DNA of 64,000 bases. Origin: Roseomonas sp. E05. GTDB lineage: Bacteria; Pseudomonadota; Alphaproteobacteria; Acetobacterales; Acetobacteraceae. The stretch spans positions 39,759 through 103,758 of the forward strand of contig NZ_JASIRT010000014.1 of assembly GCF_030063475.1 (NCBI RefSeq), in the 5' to 3' direction. The position numbers were made by a program, and so were the translations under genes. The notes under the pieces were generated by a model. That model made no database searches, was not told the DNA's origin, and saw nothing but the letters and a program-made list of their open reading frames with translations. Positions 17,954 through 26,005 of this stretch are shown in pieces. Position 1 is the first letter of the stretch. The number at the start of each line of letters is the position of its first letter.

Positions 17954-18919
17954 ATGACGGAGCTTTCCATCGGCCGGCGCGCCGCCCTGCTGGCCGGCGC
18001 GGCCGGCCTGCTGGCCAGCCCGGCGGCCCTCGCGCAGGGCGCCCGCCGCAGCATGGCGGAGATGACACGGGATGCGAATGCCGGCACGGTGGGCGTGATC
18101 TCCGGCGGAGTGGACGGCACCTATATCCGCATCGCCGCCGACCTGGCCGCCGTGCTCGACGAGGGCGACCACCTGCGCGTGCTGCCGGTCGTCGGCAAGG
18201 GATCGCTGCAGAACATTTCCGACCTGCTCTACCTGCGCGGCATCGACCTCGCCATCGTGCAGTCCGATGTACTGGCGGCGGCGACGCGGGAGCGGCTCTA
18301 TCCCGGCGTCGGCCAGCTCGTGCAGTACATCACCAAGCTCTATGACGAGGAGGTGCACATCCTTGCCCGGCGCGACATCGAACGCGTCGAGGATCTCGCC
18401 GGCCAGCCGGTGAATGTGGACCTGCGCGGCAGCGGCACCGCGATGACGGCCGCGCTCATCTTCAGTGCGCTCGGCGTGGAGATCCGGCCGGTCTACACGC
18501 CGCAGGACACGGCGCTGGAGCGGTTGCGGCGAGGGGATATCGCCGCGCTCGTCTACGTCGCCGGCAAGCCGGCCCGCCTGTTCTCCGGGGTGCGCGCGGA
18601 GGAGGATCTGCACCTGCTCTCGCTGCCGCTCGTCCCGGCTTTGCTGGAGACCTATCTGCCGGCCTCCATCCGGAACGCCGACTATCCCGCCCTGGTGCCG
18701 GAGGACGGGCCGGTGCAGACCGTGGCGGTGGGCGCCGTCCTGGCCGTCTATGCCTGGAAGCCGGGCACCGAGCGCTATGCCAAGGTGGTGCGCTTCCTGG
18801 AGCGCTTCCGCAGCAAGTTCCCCGAGCTGCTGCAGCCGCCGCGCCACCCGAAATGGCGCGAGGTCAACCTGACGGCGCAGGTGCCGGGCTGGACGCGCTT
18901 CGCCCCGGCCTCGGAATAA
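17954..18919 (+). CDS. TAXI-family TRAP transporter solute-binding protein
   Basis: A 321-residue periplasmic binding protein of the TAXI type (TRAP-associated extracytoplasmic immunogenic), which feeds TRAP transporters. The signal peptide is MTELSIGRRAALLAGAAGLL with cleavage after ALA. The family motif GGVDGTYIRIAADLA and the following DLAIVQSDVL and LAGQPVNVDLRGSGTAMTA segments fit well. The ATG at 17954 was chosen because AGGAGGGG lies eight bases before it; an in-frame ATG at 17936 would place this ribosome-binding site inside the gene. No TRAP membrane subunits are adjacent. The ligand is unknown. Confidence 0.85.
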   Translation: MTELSIGRRAALLAGAAGLLASPAALAQGARRSMAEMTRDANAGTVGVISGGVDGTYIRIAADLAAVLDEGDHLRVLPVVGKGSLQNISDLLYLRGIDLAIVQSDVLAAATRERLYPGVGQLVQYITKLYDEEVHILARRDIERVEDLAGQPVNVDLRGSGTAMTAALIFSALGVEIRPVYTPQDTALERLRRGDIAALVYVAGKPARLFSGVRAEEDLHLLSLPLVPALLETYLPASIRNADYPALVPEDGPVQTVAVGAVLAVYAWKPGTERYAKVVRFLERFRSKFPELLQPPRHPKWREVNLTAQVPGWTRFAPASE

Positions 18920-18939
18920 CGCACGGCCCGGGAAGGGCA

Positions 18940-18957
18940 CCCGCCGTCGCCGGCGGG
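18940..18957. terminator. Hairpin between convergent genes
   Basis: A 7-bp stem CCCGCCG / CGGCGGG with TCGC loop between the TAXI binding protein and the convergent SDR gene; no T-run, so moderate support. Confidence 0.45.
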
Positions 18958-18967
18958 CCGCCCTGGG

Positions 18968-19720
18968 TCAGGCGGTGCGGCCGCCATCCACCGGCAGCAG
19001 CACGCCGGTGATGAAGCTGGTCTGGTCCTCGGCCAGCCAGACGCAGGCATTGGCGATGTCGTGCGGCGTGGACATGCGGCCGAGCGGGATGGTGCCGACG
19101 AAGCGCGCGCGGTTCTCCGGCGTGTCCTCGGTGCCCATGAAGTCGGTCAGCAGGGCGGTGGCGCCCATCACCGGGCAGATGGCGTTGACCCGGATGTTCT
19201 CGGGCGCCAGCTCCAGCGCCATCGCCTGGGTGATGGTGTTCACCGCGCCCTTGGTGCCGTTGTACCAGACCAGGCCCGGCCGCGGCCGGAGACCGGCCGT
19301 GGAGGAGATGTTGATGATCGAGCCGCCGCGCCCCTGCTTGCGGAGCACCGGCAGCGCCGCCTGGGTCATCCAGTAGATGGACTTGACGTTGACGGCATAG
19401 ACCTTGTCGAAGGTCGCCTCGTCCACGTTCAGGATCGGGCCGTTCCTGTGGGTGGTGCCGGCATTGTTCACCACGACGTCGAGGCCGCCGAAGGCGTCCT
19501 GCGCGGCCTGCACCATGGCCTCCACGTCCGGGCCCTTGGAGACGTCGCCGCTGACGGCGATGGCGCCGTTGCCGATGGCCTTCGCCACGCTCTCGGCGCC
19601 CGCCTTGTTCAGGTCGGCCACCACCACCCGGGCGCCCTCCTTCGCGAACCGCTCCGCGATGCCCTGGCCGAAGCCGGAGGCCGCGCCGGTGACGAGCGCG
19701 ATCTTGCCCTGGAGTCGCAT
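18968..19720 (-). CDS. SDR family oxidoreductase
   Basis: A 250-residue classical short-chain dehydrogenase using NAD(P)(H). TGAASGFGQGIAERF is the Rossmann glycine motif, VVVNNAGTTH the NNAG motif, and the catalytic Ser...YNGTKGAV has the YxxxK pair with Ser about 13 residues earlier (INISSTAG). Asp after the second strand (VVVADLN) suggests NAD preference. C-terminal residues ITGVLLPVDGGRTA are typical of the fabG/glucose-dehydrogenase-like group. Substrate unknown; the gene stands alone. Confidence 0.9.
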   Translation of the reverse strand: MRLQGKIALVTGAASGFGQGIAERFAKEGARVVVADLNKAGAESVAKAIGNGAIAVSGDVSKGPDVEAMVQAAQDAFGGLDVVVNNAGTTHRNGPILNVDEATFDKVYAVNVKSIYWMTQAALPVLRKQGRGGSIINISSTAGLRPRPGLVWYNGTKGAVNTITQAMALELAPENIRVNAICPVMGATALLTDFMGTEDTPENRARFVGTIPLGRMSTPHDIANACVWLAEDQTSFITGVLLPVDGGRTA

Positions 19721-19958
19721 GGGTTTCCTTCCCGTTGCTGCATGATCCCGGCCGGCGGCTCCGGCCTGGGGCGCAAGGTCGTGGATCGGCGCGGCCGGGT
19801 CAATCGCCCCCCTCCGGCCGCGGGTCCGCGGCCGCGCCCGGCCGCCTGCGCGTCAGGCCGGGGGGCGCACGGTCGCCACACCGGGCATTCCGCGCCCTGA
19901 ATCGTTCGCAAGCTCCGACTGCGCGCGGGCGCGCCCCGCCCGCCCCCGAGGGGGGGCG

Positions 19959-20066
19959 ATGCCTCCGGCGGGCGGCGTGCTGCATGCGGCCGGCGAGCTG
20001 TCCCGCCAGTCCGGGCGCCTCGGCGCCGAGGCGAAGCCCTTCCTCTCCGGCGTCAAGGCCGCCTGA
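19959..20066 (+). pseudogene. Relic of a methyl-accepting chemotaxis protein C-terminus
   Basis: A 35-codon open stretch ending in TGA encodes VLHAAGELSRQSGRLGAE followed by AKPFLSGVKAA. This closely resembles the last 25-30 residues of alphaproteobacterial chemotaxis receptors (pattern VLxAAxxLSxQSxxLxxEVxxFLxxVRAA). Upstream of GVLHAA the same frame contains only GC-rich sequence with no receptor similarity, and no other receptor piece is visible on either strand. It is best explained as the surviving 3' end of a deleted receptor gene. The match is judged from memory of the family and should be tested by search. Confidence 0.45.
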
Positions 20067-20081
20067 GGCAGGCATCAACGG

Positions 20082-20110
20082 TTGCGCCGCAAGGCCCTGG
20101 CGGCTAGAAG
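20082..20110 (+). promoter_or_regulatory. Possible promoter of rpmE
   Basis: TTGCGC and TAGAAG are separated by 17 bases, about 55 bases upstream of the rpmE ATG. Matches to consensus are 3/6 and 4/6, so support is modest. Confidence 0.35.
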
Positions 20111-20165
20111 CGGCGCTTCCGTGCGGCCGGTCGGCATCGGCTGCTCCAGCAGAGAAAAGTGCGCC

Positions 20166-20396
20166 ATGAAGCCCGATATCCACCCGGACTACCACGAGAT
20201 CACCATCATCATGACGGATGGGACCACCTACAAGACCAAGTCCTGCATGGGCAAGGAAGGTGACACCCTCCGGCTGGACATCGATCCGAAGTCCCATCCG
20301 GCCTGGACCGGCCAGCAGCGCATCATCGACACCGGTGGCCAGATCGCCAAGTTCAACAAGAGGTTCGCCGGCATCGGCGCGCGCAAGAAGGCCTGA
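20166..20396 (+). CDS. rpmE: 50S ribosomal protein L31
   Basis: A 76-residue L31 of the large ribosomal subunit. [43 protein letters not shown] and the terminal KFNKRF block are characteristic. It lacks the CxxC pairs of the zinc-binding form, as usual in alphaproteobacteria; a single Cys (SCMGKEG) is present. The ATG at 20166 begins the conserved N-terminus. A strong terminator follows. Confidence 0.95.
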   Translation: MKPDIHPDYHEITIIMTDGTTYKTKSCMGKEGDTLRLDIDPKSHPAWTGQQRIIDTGGQIAKFNKRFAGIGARKKA

Positions 20397-20426
20397 GAAG
20401 GCCGCGCGAGAACCGGACGCGAAGTG

Positions 20427-20463
20427 GCGCCGCCCCCCCTTGAACCGGGGGGCGGCGCTTTCC
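20427..20463 (+). terminator. Rho-independent terminator of rpmE
   Basis: A perfect 12-bp stem GCGCCGCCCCCC / GGGGGGCGGCGC with an 8-base loop, then TTTCC. Confidence 0.8.
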
Positions 20464-20571
20464 ATTTCAGGGCCTGCCAGCGGTGCCCGGCTATCGGGGC
20501 CGCCGGTGTGGTCGGGTTGCGATGGGTCGCCCAGATGGGGGCCTGGAAGCGCCGGACCGCCGCACAACGGA

Positions 20572-20600
20572 CCTTGCTTGCCCAAGGAGGCTCCTGGACC
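20572..20600 (+). promoter_or_regulatory. Possible RNA thermometer occluding the hsp20 ribosome-binding site
   Basis: The ribosome-binding site AAGGAGG (20584-20590) can pair in two ways. CCTTG (20572-20576) pairs with CAAGG (20583-20587) around a 6-base loop. Alternatively AGGA pairs with the following TCCT around GGC. Either fold would hide the site. Alphaproteobacterial small heat-shock genes often carry such ROSE-type thermometers, including a short anti-SD hairpin with a UUGCU-like motif (here TTGCTTG). No in-vivo evidence. Confidence 0.4.
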
Positions 20601-21074
20601 ATGAACACGTTTGATCCGCTGTTCCGCTCCGCCATCGGCTTCGACCGCCTGACGCGGCTGATGGACACCGCCCGCTCCGCGGCGGAAGGCCCTGCCTACC
20701 CTCCCTACAACATCGAGAGGACCGCCGAGGACTCCTACGTCCTGACCATGGCCGTGGCCGGCTTCGCGCCGGAGGACCTCGAGATCATGATGCAGGACAA
20801 CGTCCTGCTGGTCACCGGCAAGGCCAGCCAGCAGCCCGAGCAGGAGCGCCGCTTCCTGTATCGCGGCATCGCCGGCCGTGCCTTCGAGCGCCGCTTCGTC
20901 CTGGCCGACCATATCCAGGTCGAGGGTGCGGAGCTCTCCAACGGTCTGCTGCATGTCGCGCTGAAGCGGCAGGTGCCCGAGGCCCTCAAGCCTCGCCGCA
21001 TCGCCATCGCCAATGCGCAGCCGCACCCGCAGCCGGTGCTGGAGGGCGAGAAGGACACGCCGCTCGCCGCCTGA
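20601..21074 (+). CDS. Hsp20-family small heat-shock protein
   Basis: A 157-residue ATP-independent holdase of the alpha-crystallin family, similar to IbpA/HspA of rhizobia. The N-terminus MNTFDPLFRSAIGFDRL is typical of the class A proteins. The alpha-crystallin domain covers about residues 34-130 with YNIERTAEDSYVLTMAVAGF, EDLEIMMQDNVLLVTG, a GIAGRAFERRFVLADHI strand and the conserved ELSNGLLHVAL. A C-terminal I-x-I-like motif (RIAIAN) for oligomer contact is present. AAGGAGG lies 10 bases before the ATG inside a possible thermometer hairpin. A strong terminator follows. Confidence 0.93.
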   Translation: MNTFDPLFRSAIGFDRLTRLMDTARSAAEGPAYPPYNIERTAEDSYVLTMAVAGFAPEDLEIMMQDNVLLVTGKASQQPEQERRFLYRGIAGRAFERRFVLADHIQVEGAELSNGLLHVALKRQVPEALKPRRIAIANAQPHPQPVLEGEKDTPLAA

Positions 21075-21097
21075 CGGCCCGAGCCCATGTCGATGCG

Positions 21098-21128
21098 CGG
21101 CCGGGGTGGCGACACCCCGGCCGTTTTT
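21098..21128 (+). terminator. Rho-independent terminator of hsp20
   Basis: A perfect 11-bp stem CGGCCGGGGTG / CACCCCGGCCG with GCGA loop, followed by TTTTTG. Confidence 0.88.
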
Positions 21129-21162
21129 GTTCGCGCGGCCGCAGGGCGCCCGGGGCAGCAAC

Positions 21163-21185
21163 GTGCGAACAGCATGTGTTCGCAC
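21163..21185. promoter_or_regulatory. Perfect 9-5-9 inverted repeat upstream of the helicase gene
   Basis: GTGCGAACA, GCATG, TGTTCGCAC. It directly precedes a possible promoter (TTGCGT at 21186-21191, CATATG 17 bases later). The core has GAAC-N7-GTTC, which is inverted rather than the direct GTTC-N7-GTTC of alphaproteobacterial LexA, so it is not a standard SOS box. The remaining bases to the helicase start hold nothing recognisable and may be a long 5' leader. Confidence 0.4.
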
Positions 21186-21419
21186 TTGCGTCATGCGCGG
21201 CGGGCGCGCATATGAGCTTCGCCGGCACCCACAGGCTGCCGGCCGTGCCCTGGTTGCGTGAAGGCTCGCCCCGCTCGAAGCGGTGGCAAGCCCTGGCCAG
21301 GGCCCCGGGCGACAAGGCCCCGGCTTTCCTGTGTTTCGGTACGACCCATCCACGCGGGGCGTCCTGAGCCCCTCAACCGGTGCGGCCGCATGGCCGGCGC
21401 CGAACCTCGGATGTGTTCA

Positions 21420-22751
21420 ATGACCGACTTCAACGCCCTTGGCCTGGCCGAGCCGCTGCTGCGCGCGCTCGCCGACGAAGGCTACACCACCCCGACCCCG
21501 ATCCAGGCCCAGGCCATTCCGCTGGTGCTGCAGGGGCGGGACCTTCTGGGCATCGCCCAGACCGGCACCGGCAAGACCGCGGCCTTCGCGCTGCCGCTGC
21601 TGCACCACCTCGCCGCACGCCGGGCGCAGGCGCCGCGCGGCGGCTGCCGGGCGCTGATCCTCTCGCCCACGCGCGAGCTGGCCTCGCAGATCCACGACAG
21701 CATCCGCGCCTATGGCCGGCATATCGGCCTGACCTCCACCGTGATCTTCGGCGGTGTCGGCGCGCGGCCGCAGATCCAGGCGCTGGCGCGCGGCGTGGAC
21801 ATCCTGGTGGCCACGCCGGGCCGGCTGCTCGATCACATCCAGGCCGGCGCCGCCCGCCTGCAGACGGTCGAGGTGCTGGTGCTGGACGAGGCCGACCAGA
21901 TGCTGGACCGTGGCTTCTGGCCCGCCATCCGCAAGCTGACGGGGATGATGTCGAAGAACCGGCAGACGCTGTTCTTCAGCGCCACCATGCCCACCGAGAT
22001 CGCCAAGATCGCCAACGAGCTGCTGCAGGACCCCGCGAAGGTCTCGGTCACGCCGGTGGCTTCCACTGCCGAGCGCGTCGAGCAGCGGCTGATCCATATC
22101 GACGCCAGCCGCAAGCGCGTGCTCCTCGCCGAGATGCTGCGCGACCCGGCGATCGGCCGTGCGCTGGTCTTCGCGCGGACGAAGCATGGCGCCGACCGGG
22201 TGGCCAAGCATCTGGTGGCCGAGGGCATCAACGCCCATGCGATCCACGGCGACCGCTCGCAGGGGCAGCGCGAGCGGGCGCTGGCGGAGTTCCGCAACGG
22301 CCGCGCGCCGATCCTGGTGGCAACCGACATCGCCTCCCGCGGCATCGATGTGGATGGCGTGACGCATGTCTTCCAGTTCGACCTGCCGGACACGCCGGAG
22401 GCCTATGTCCACCGCATCGGCCGCACGGCCCGCGCCGGAGCGAGCGGCGAGGCGGTCGCCTTCTGCGCGCCGGACGAGCTGGCGAAGCTGAAGGCGGTCG
22501 AGAAGCTGATCGCCATGCGGATCCCCGCCGAGGACCGCCGCAGCGAGGCCGCCCGTGCCGAAGCCGCGGCCGGGGCGCCGAAGCCCGCGCCACGCGGCCG
22601 TGGCGCGCGCCCGCAAGGTGCTGCGGGCCGGCCACAGGGGCAGGGGCGCCCGCAGGGCGCCGGCCGGGGCAGCATGCCGCCGCGCGGCGGCATGCCCGAG
22701 CGGAAGGATCGCGGCTGGCGCAACGCCGACTTCCGCGACAGCGGGCGCTGA
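21420..22751 (+). CDS. DEAD-box ATP-dependent RNA helicase
   Basis: A 443-residue DEAD-box helicase of the RhlE/DeaD group that remodels RNA, often in cold adaptation or ribosome assembly. Motifs in order: Q motif TPTPIQAQAIP, Walker A AQTGTGKTAAF, Ia PTRELASQI, Ib TPGRLLDH, II DEAD (VLDEADQMLD), III SAT, IV LVFARTKHGAD, V TDIASRGIDVDG, VI HRIGRTARAG. The C-terminal 80 residues are a basic Gly/Arg/Pro-rich tail with repeated GRPQG-type units, likely RNA-binding. The ATG at 21420 begins the conserved MTDFNALGL; an in-frame ATG nine bases earlier is possible. A long leader with an inverted repeat precedes it. Confidence 0.93.
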   Translation: MTDFNALGLAEPLLRALADEGYTTPTPIQAQAIPLVLQGRDLLGIAQTGTGKTAAFALPLLHHLAARRAQAPRGGCRALILSPTRELASQIHDSIRAYGRHIGLTSTVIFGGVGARPQIQALARGVDILVATPGRLLDHIQAGAARLQTVEVLVLDEADQMLDRGFWPAIRKLTGMMSKNRQTLFFSATMPTEIAKIANELLQDPAKVSVTPVASTAERVEQRLIHIDASRKRVLLAEMLRDPAIGRALVFARTKHGADRVAKHLVAEGINAHAIHGDRSQGQRERALAEFRNGRAPILVATDIASRGIDVDGVTHVFQFDLPDTPEAYVHRIGRTARAGASGEAVAFCAPDELAKLKAVEKLIAMRIPAEDRRSEAARAEAAAGAPKPAPRGRGARPQGAAGRPQGQGRPQGAGRGSMPPRGGMPERKDRGWRNADFRDSGR

Positions 22752-22763
22752 GGATCTGAGAGG

Positions 22764-22796
22764 GGGCCGGGGGATGCAAGTCTCCCGGCCCTTTTT
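22764..22796 (+). terminator. Rho-independent terminator of the helicase gene
   Basis: An 11-bp stem GGGCCGGGGGA / TCTCCCGGCCC (one G-U pair) with a 6-base loop, then TTTTT. Confidence 0.85.
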
Positions 22797-22817
22797 CACT
22801 TCGGGAGGCCTGGCCGC

Positions 22818-24032
22818 TCAGGCTGCCTTCCGGTGCAGCAGACCCTGCTGCACCACCAGACTCGCCAGGCCGCAGACCGCGATGGGCAGGGCCATCGGCA
22901 CGCCGCTGGCGGCATGCCAGCTCGCCACGGCGGTGGCGGCGATGGCGGCCAGCACGAATTGCAGCACGCCGATCAGCGCCGAGGCGGCGCCCGCCCGGTC
23001 GCCGAAGGGCATCATGGCGATGGCGACGCTGTTCGGCATGATGAAGCCGACGCAGGCCAGGAACAGGAAGAGCGGCGGCAGCAGGGCCCAGAAGCCGCCC
23101 CCGATGGCGGCGAGCACCAGAAGGGCGAGGCCGGCGAGCGACTGCACCCAGGCCGCCGCGCCCATCACCCGCGCCGTGCTCAGCCGGCGCACCAGCCTGG
23201 CATTGACCTGCGCCGCCAGGATCAGGCCCATGGCGTTCGCGCCGAAGATCCAGCCGAAATGCTCCGCCGGCACCCCGAGCAGCTCGATGAAGACGAAGGG
23301 GCTGCCGGTGATATAGGCGAACATGCCGGCAATGCTGAGGCTGCCGGTCAGTGCCGGCCAGATGAAGCGCCGGTCCGTGGCCAGGGCGAGGTAACCGCGC
23401 AGCACGGAGGTGAAGCGCAGCGGGCGGTCGGGCTGGGGTGGGTGGGTTTCCGGCAGGCGCAGCAGGGCCAGGCCAAGCGCCAGCGTGCCGAAGCCCGCCA
23501 GCACCCAGAAGATGGCGCGCCAACCGAAGCCCTGCAGCAGCGCTCCGCCCAGCAGCGGCGCCAGCATCGGCGCCACGCCGGAGACCAGCATCAGCGTCGA
23601 GAGCAGACTGGCGCCCTCCTGGGGCGGGAAGCGGTCGCGCACCACCGCGCGGGCGATCACCATGCCGGCGCTGGCGCCGAGGCCTTGAAGGAAGCGCAGC
23701 AGGATCAGCCACTCGACGGTGCCGGTGACCGCGCAGCCGAAGCTGGCGGCCACGAAGAGCAGCAGGCCGGCGAACAGCGGCGGGCGGCGGCCGAAGCGGT
23801 CGGAAAGCGGCCCATGCGCCGCCTGGCCGAGCGCGAAAGCGAGAAAGAAGGCGGCCAGCGTGCCCTGCACGGCGGCAGGGCTGGTCGCCAGCGTCTGCTG
23901 GATGGCAGGCAGGGCGGGGAGATACATGTCGGTCGCCAGCGGCGCGAAGGCGGTGAGCGAGCCGAGGATCAGGATCAGTTCCAGCCGCCCTCGCGAGCGG
24001 CTGGCCTGAACAGGCGCAATGGAGTCGGTCAT
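22818..24032 (-). CDS. MFS multidrug efflux transporter, Bcr/CflA type
   Basis: A 404-residue, 12-helix major-facilitator drug:proton antiporter. Helix 1 with TDMYLPALPAI is the signature of the Bcr/CflA subfamily. The loop 2-3 motif GPLSDRFGRRP, RFLQGLGASAGMVIARAVVRD (helix 4 and motif B) and the GVAPMLAPLLGG motif C are intact. Substrates of homologues include bicyclomycin, chloramphenicol and sulfonamides; the one here is unknown. It ends convergent with the helicase gene and lies 22 bp downstream of phaC on the same strand. Confidence 0.9.
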   Translation of the reverse strand: MTDSIAPVQASRSRGRLELILILGSLTAFAPLATDMYLPALPAIQQTLATSPAAVQGTLAAFFLAFALGQAAHGPLSDRFGRRPPLFAGLLLFVAASFGCAVTGTVEWLILLRFLQGLGASAGMVIARAVVRDRFPPQEGASLLSTLMLVSGVAPMLAPLLGGALLQGFGWRAIFWVLAGFGTLALGLALLRLPETHPPQPDRPLRFTSVLRGYLALATDRRFIWPALTGSLSIAGMFAYITGSPFVFIELLGVPAEHFGWIFGANAMGLILAAQVNARLVRRLSTARVMGAAAWVQSLAGLALLVLAAIGGGFWALLPPLFLFLACVGFIMPNSVAIAMMPFGDRAGAASALIGVLQFVLAAIAATAVASWHAASGVPMALPIAVCGLASLVVQQGLLHRKAA

Positions 24033-24054
24033 GGCGCCATTGTGCGCCGCGTCA

Positions 24055-25878
24055 TCAGTCGCTCGCCATCACCTTCACATAGCTGCCGGGCGCATCCTCG
24101 ATGGCGGGCAGCGCGCCGCTCCCCGGCTCGCGCGCCGGCACCTGCGTCCGGTCGAGGCCGCTGACCCAGCGGTGCCAGTCCGGCCACCAGGAACCGGCCA
24201 TCTCGGTGGCGCCGGCGAACCAGGTCTCCGGCTCGGCCGGCACCTCCTCCGAGACCCAGTGGCTGTACTTGCCGGATTCCGGCGGGTTCGCCACGCCCGC
24301 GATATGCCCCGAGGCCGCCAGCACGAAGCGTACGGGTCCCTGGAAGAGCTGCGTCGTGCGATAGGTGCTCTTCCACGGCGCGATATGGTCCTCGCGCGTC
24401 GAGAGGATATAGGCCGGCACCTTGATCTTGCGCACATCCAGCGGCACGCCGGCGAGGGTGATGGCGCCGGGCTTCACCAGGTCATTCTGCTGGTACATGC
24501 GGCGCAGGTAGAAGCTGTGCATGGCCGCCGGCATGCGGGTGCTGTCGTCGTTCCAGTAGAGCAGGTCGAAGGGGAAGGGCTCCTGCCCCAGCAGGTAGTT
24601 CTGCACCACGAAGGACCAGATCAGGTCGTTGGCGCGGAGCATGTTGAAGGTGGTGGCCATCTCGTGGCCTTCGAGGTAGCCGCGCTTCTGCATCCGCTCC
24701 TCGAGCGACTGCAGCTGCTCCTCGTCGATGAAGACCGACAGCTCGCCGGCCTCGGCGAAATCCACCATGGTGGTGAAGAAGGTGGCGGACTTGACGCGCG
24801 CATCGCGCTTCGCCGCCATATGCGCCAGGGTGCAGGCGAGCAGCGTGCCGCCGAGGCAGTAGCCGATGACGTTCACCCCCTTCTCGCCGGTCGCCTTCTG
24901 GATGGCGTCCAGCGCGGCGTAGGGACCTTCGAGCATGTAGTCCTCGAAGCTCTTCTGCGCGAGCGTCTCGTCCGGGTTCACCCAGGAGATGACGAAGACC
25001 GTGTGGCCCTGCGCGACCGCCCAGCGGATGAAGCTGTTCTTCGGCCTGAGGTCGAGGATGTAGAACTTGTTGATCCAGGGCGGGATGATCAGCAGCGGCC
25101 GCTTCAGCACCGTCCCGGTGGCGGGCGCGTACTGGATGAGCTGCATCAGCTCGTTCTGGTAGACCACCTTGCCCGGCGTGACGGCGATGTTCTCGCCGAT
25201 GCGGAACTTCGTCTCGTCGGTCATGCGGATGCGCAGCTTGCCCTTGCCGCGCTCCAGATCGGAGAGCAGGTTCTGCAAGCCGCGCAGCAGGTTCTCGCCG
25301 CCGCTCTCGGCCGTCTTGCGCAGCACCTCGGGGTTGGTCATGAGGAAGTTCGAGGGGCTCATGGCGTCCACGAACTGCCGCGTGTAGAAATCGACCTTCT
25401 GCGCCGTCTTGGGGTCGAGGTCCTCGGCGGCGCGGGCGACATTGGTGAAGTAGCGCGCCGAGAGCAGGTAGGACTGCTTGATGAAGTCGAACACCTCGTT
25501 CTCGCGCCAGGCCTCGTGCTTGAAGCGGCGGTCCTTCGGGTCCTCGGCGATGACGGGCCTCACCTCCTCGTCGCCCCACATCCGGCGGGCGGTGTTCTGC
25601 CAGAGCGTCAGGTAGTCCTGCCAGAAGCCGAGCTGCGCCTCCACCAGCCGCGCCGGGTTGGCCATCAGCCGCGCCGCCATGTCCATGAAGGCGCTGCCGA
25701 TCTGCATCGGGTCGGCGCCAACGGTGCCGCCATCGGGGCCGGTCTGGGCCTGCCGCTTCAGGAAGTCCGCCACGATGCGCTGCCCGCGCTCGGCCACGTC
25801 GGCCATGGTGCGGGACACCAGGTTCGGATCGGGCAGGCGGAATGCGCCGGCATCCGGGGGGGTGTCTTCCGTGGTCAT
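24055..25878 (-). CDS. phaC: Class I poly(3-hydroxyalkanoate) synthase
   Basis: A 607-residue polymerase that builds polyhydroxyalkanoate from hydroxyacyl-CoA at granule surfaces. The class I N-terminal domain includes LPDPNLVSRTMADVAERGQ. The alpha/beta-hydrolase core follows with PPWINKFYILDLRP, the lipase-box-like VIGYCLGGTLLAC carrying nucleophile Cys341, the Asp-containing EDHIAPWKS and the His-containing AASGHIAGVANPP. All three catalytic residues are present. The ATG at 25878 follows GGAGGGA. No phaA, phaB, phasin or phaR gene is adjacent; only the efflux gene lies downstream. Confidence 0.96.
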   Translation of the reverse strand: MTTEDTPPDAGAFRLPDPNLVSRTMADVAERGQRIVADFLKRQAQTGPDGGTVGADPMQIGSAFMDMAARLMANPARLVEAQLGFWQDYLTLWQNTARRMWGDEEVRPVIAEDPKDRRFKHEAWRENEVFDFIKQSYLLSARYFTNVARAAEDLDPKTAQKVDFYTRQFVDAMSPSNFLMTNPEVLRKTAESGGENLLRGLQNLLSDLERGKGKLRIRMTDETKFRIGENIAVTPGKVVYQNELMQLIQYAPATGTVLKRPLLIIPPWINKFYILDLRPKNSFIRWAVAQGHTVFVISWVNPDETLAQKSFEDYMLEGPYAALDAIQKATGEKGVNVIGYCLGGTLLACTLAHMAAKRDARVKSATFFTTMVDFAEAGELSVFIDEEQLQSLEERMQKRGYLEGHEMATTFNMLRANDLIWSFVVQNYLLGQEPFPFDLLYWNDDSTRMPAAMHSFYLRRMYQQNDLVKPGAITLAGVPLDVRKIKVPAYILSTREDHIAPWKSTYRTTQLFQGPVRFVLAASGHIAGVANPPESGKYSHWVSEEVPAEPETWFAGATEMAGSWWPDWHRWVSGLDRTQVPAREPGSGALPAIEDAPGSYVKVMASD

Positions 25879-26005
25879 GCGTCCCTCCGCGCCTGCGGCG
25901 CCTTCTTGTTGCCCCCGAGCTGCGCCTCCCGATCCGCGACGGCGACCTTCCGCCCGGCCTGGCTTTCGGGCTAATGCCCTGGGCGGGGCGAGAAGAGGAC
26001 GGACC

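Noticed and set aside
21163..21185. LexA/SOS box
   Set aside because: The arms are inverted (GAAC-N7-GTTC) rather than the direct GTTC-N7-GTTC of alphaproteobacterial LexA.
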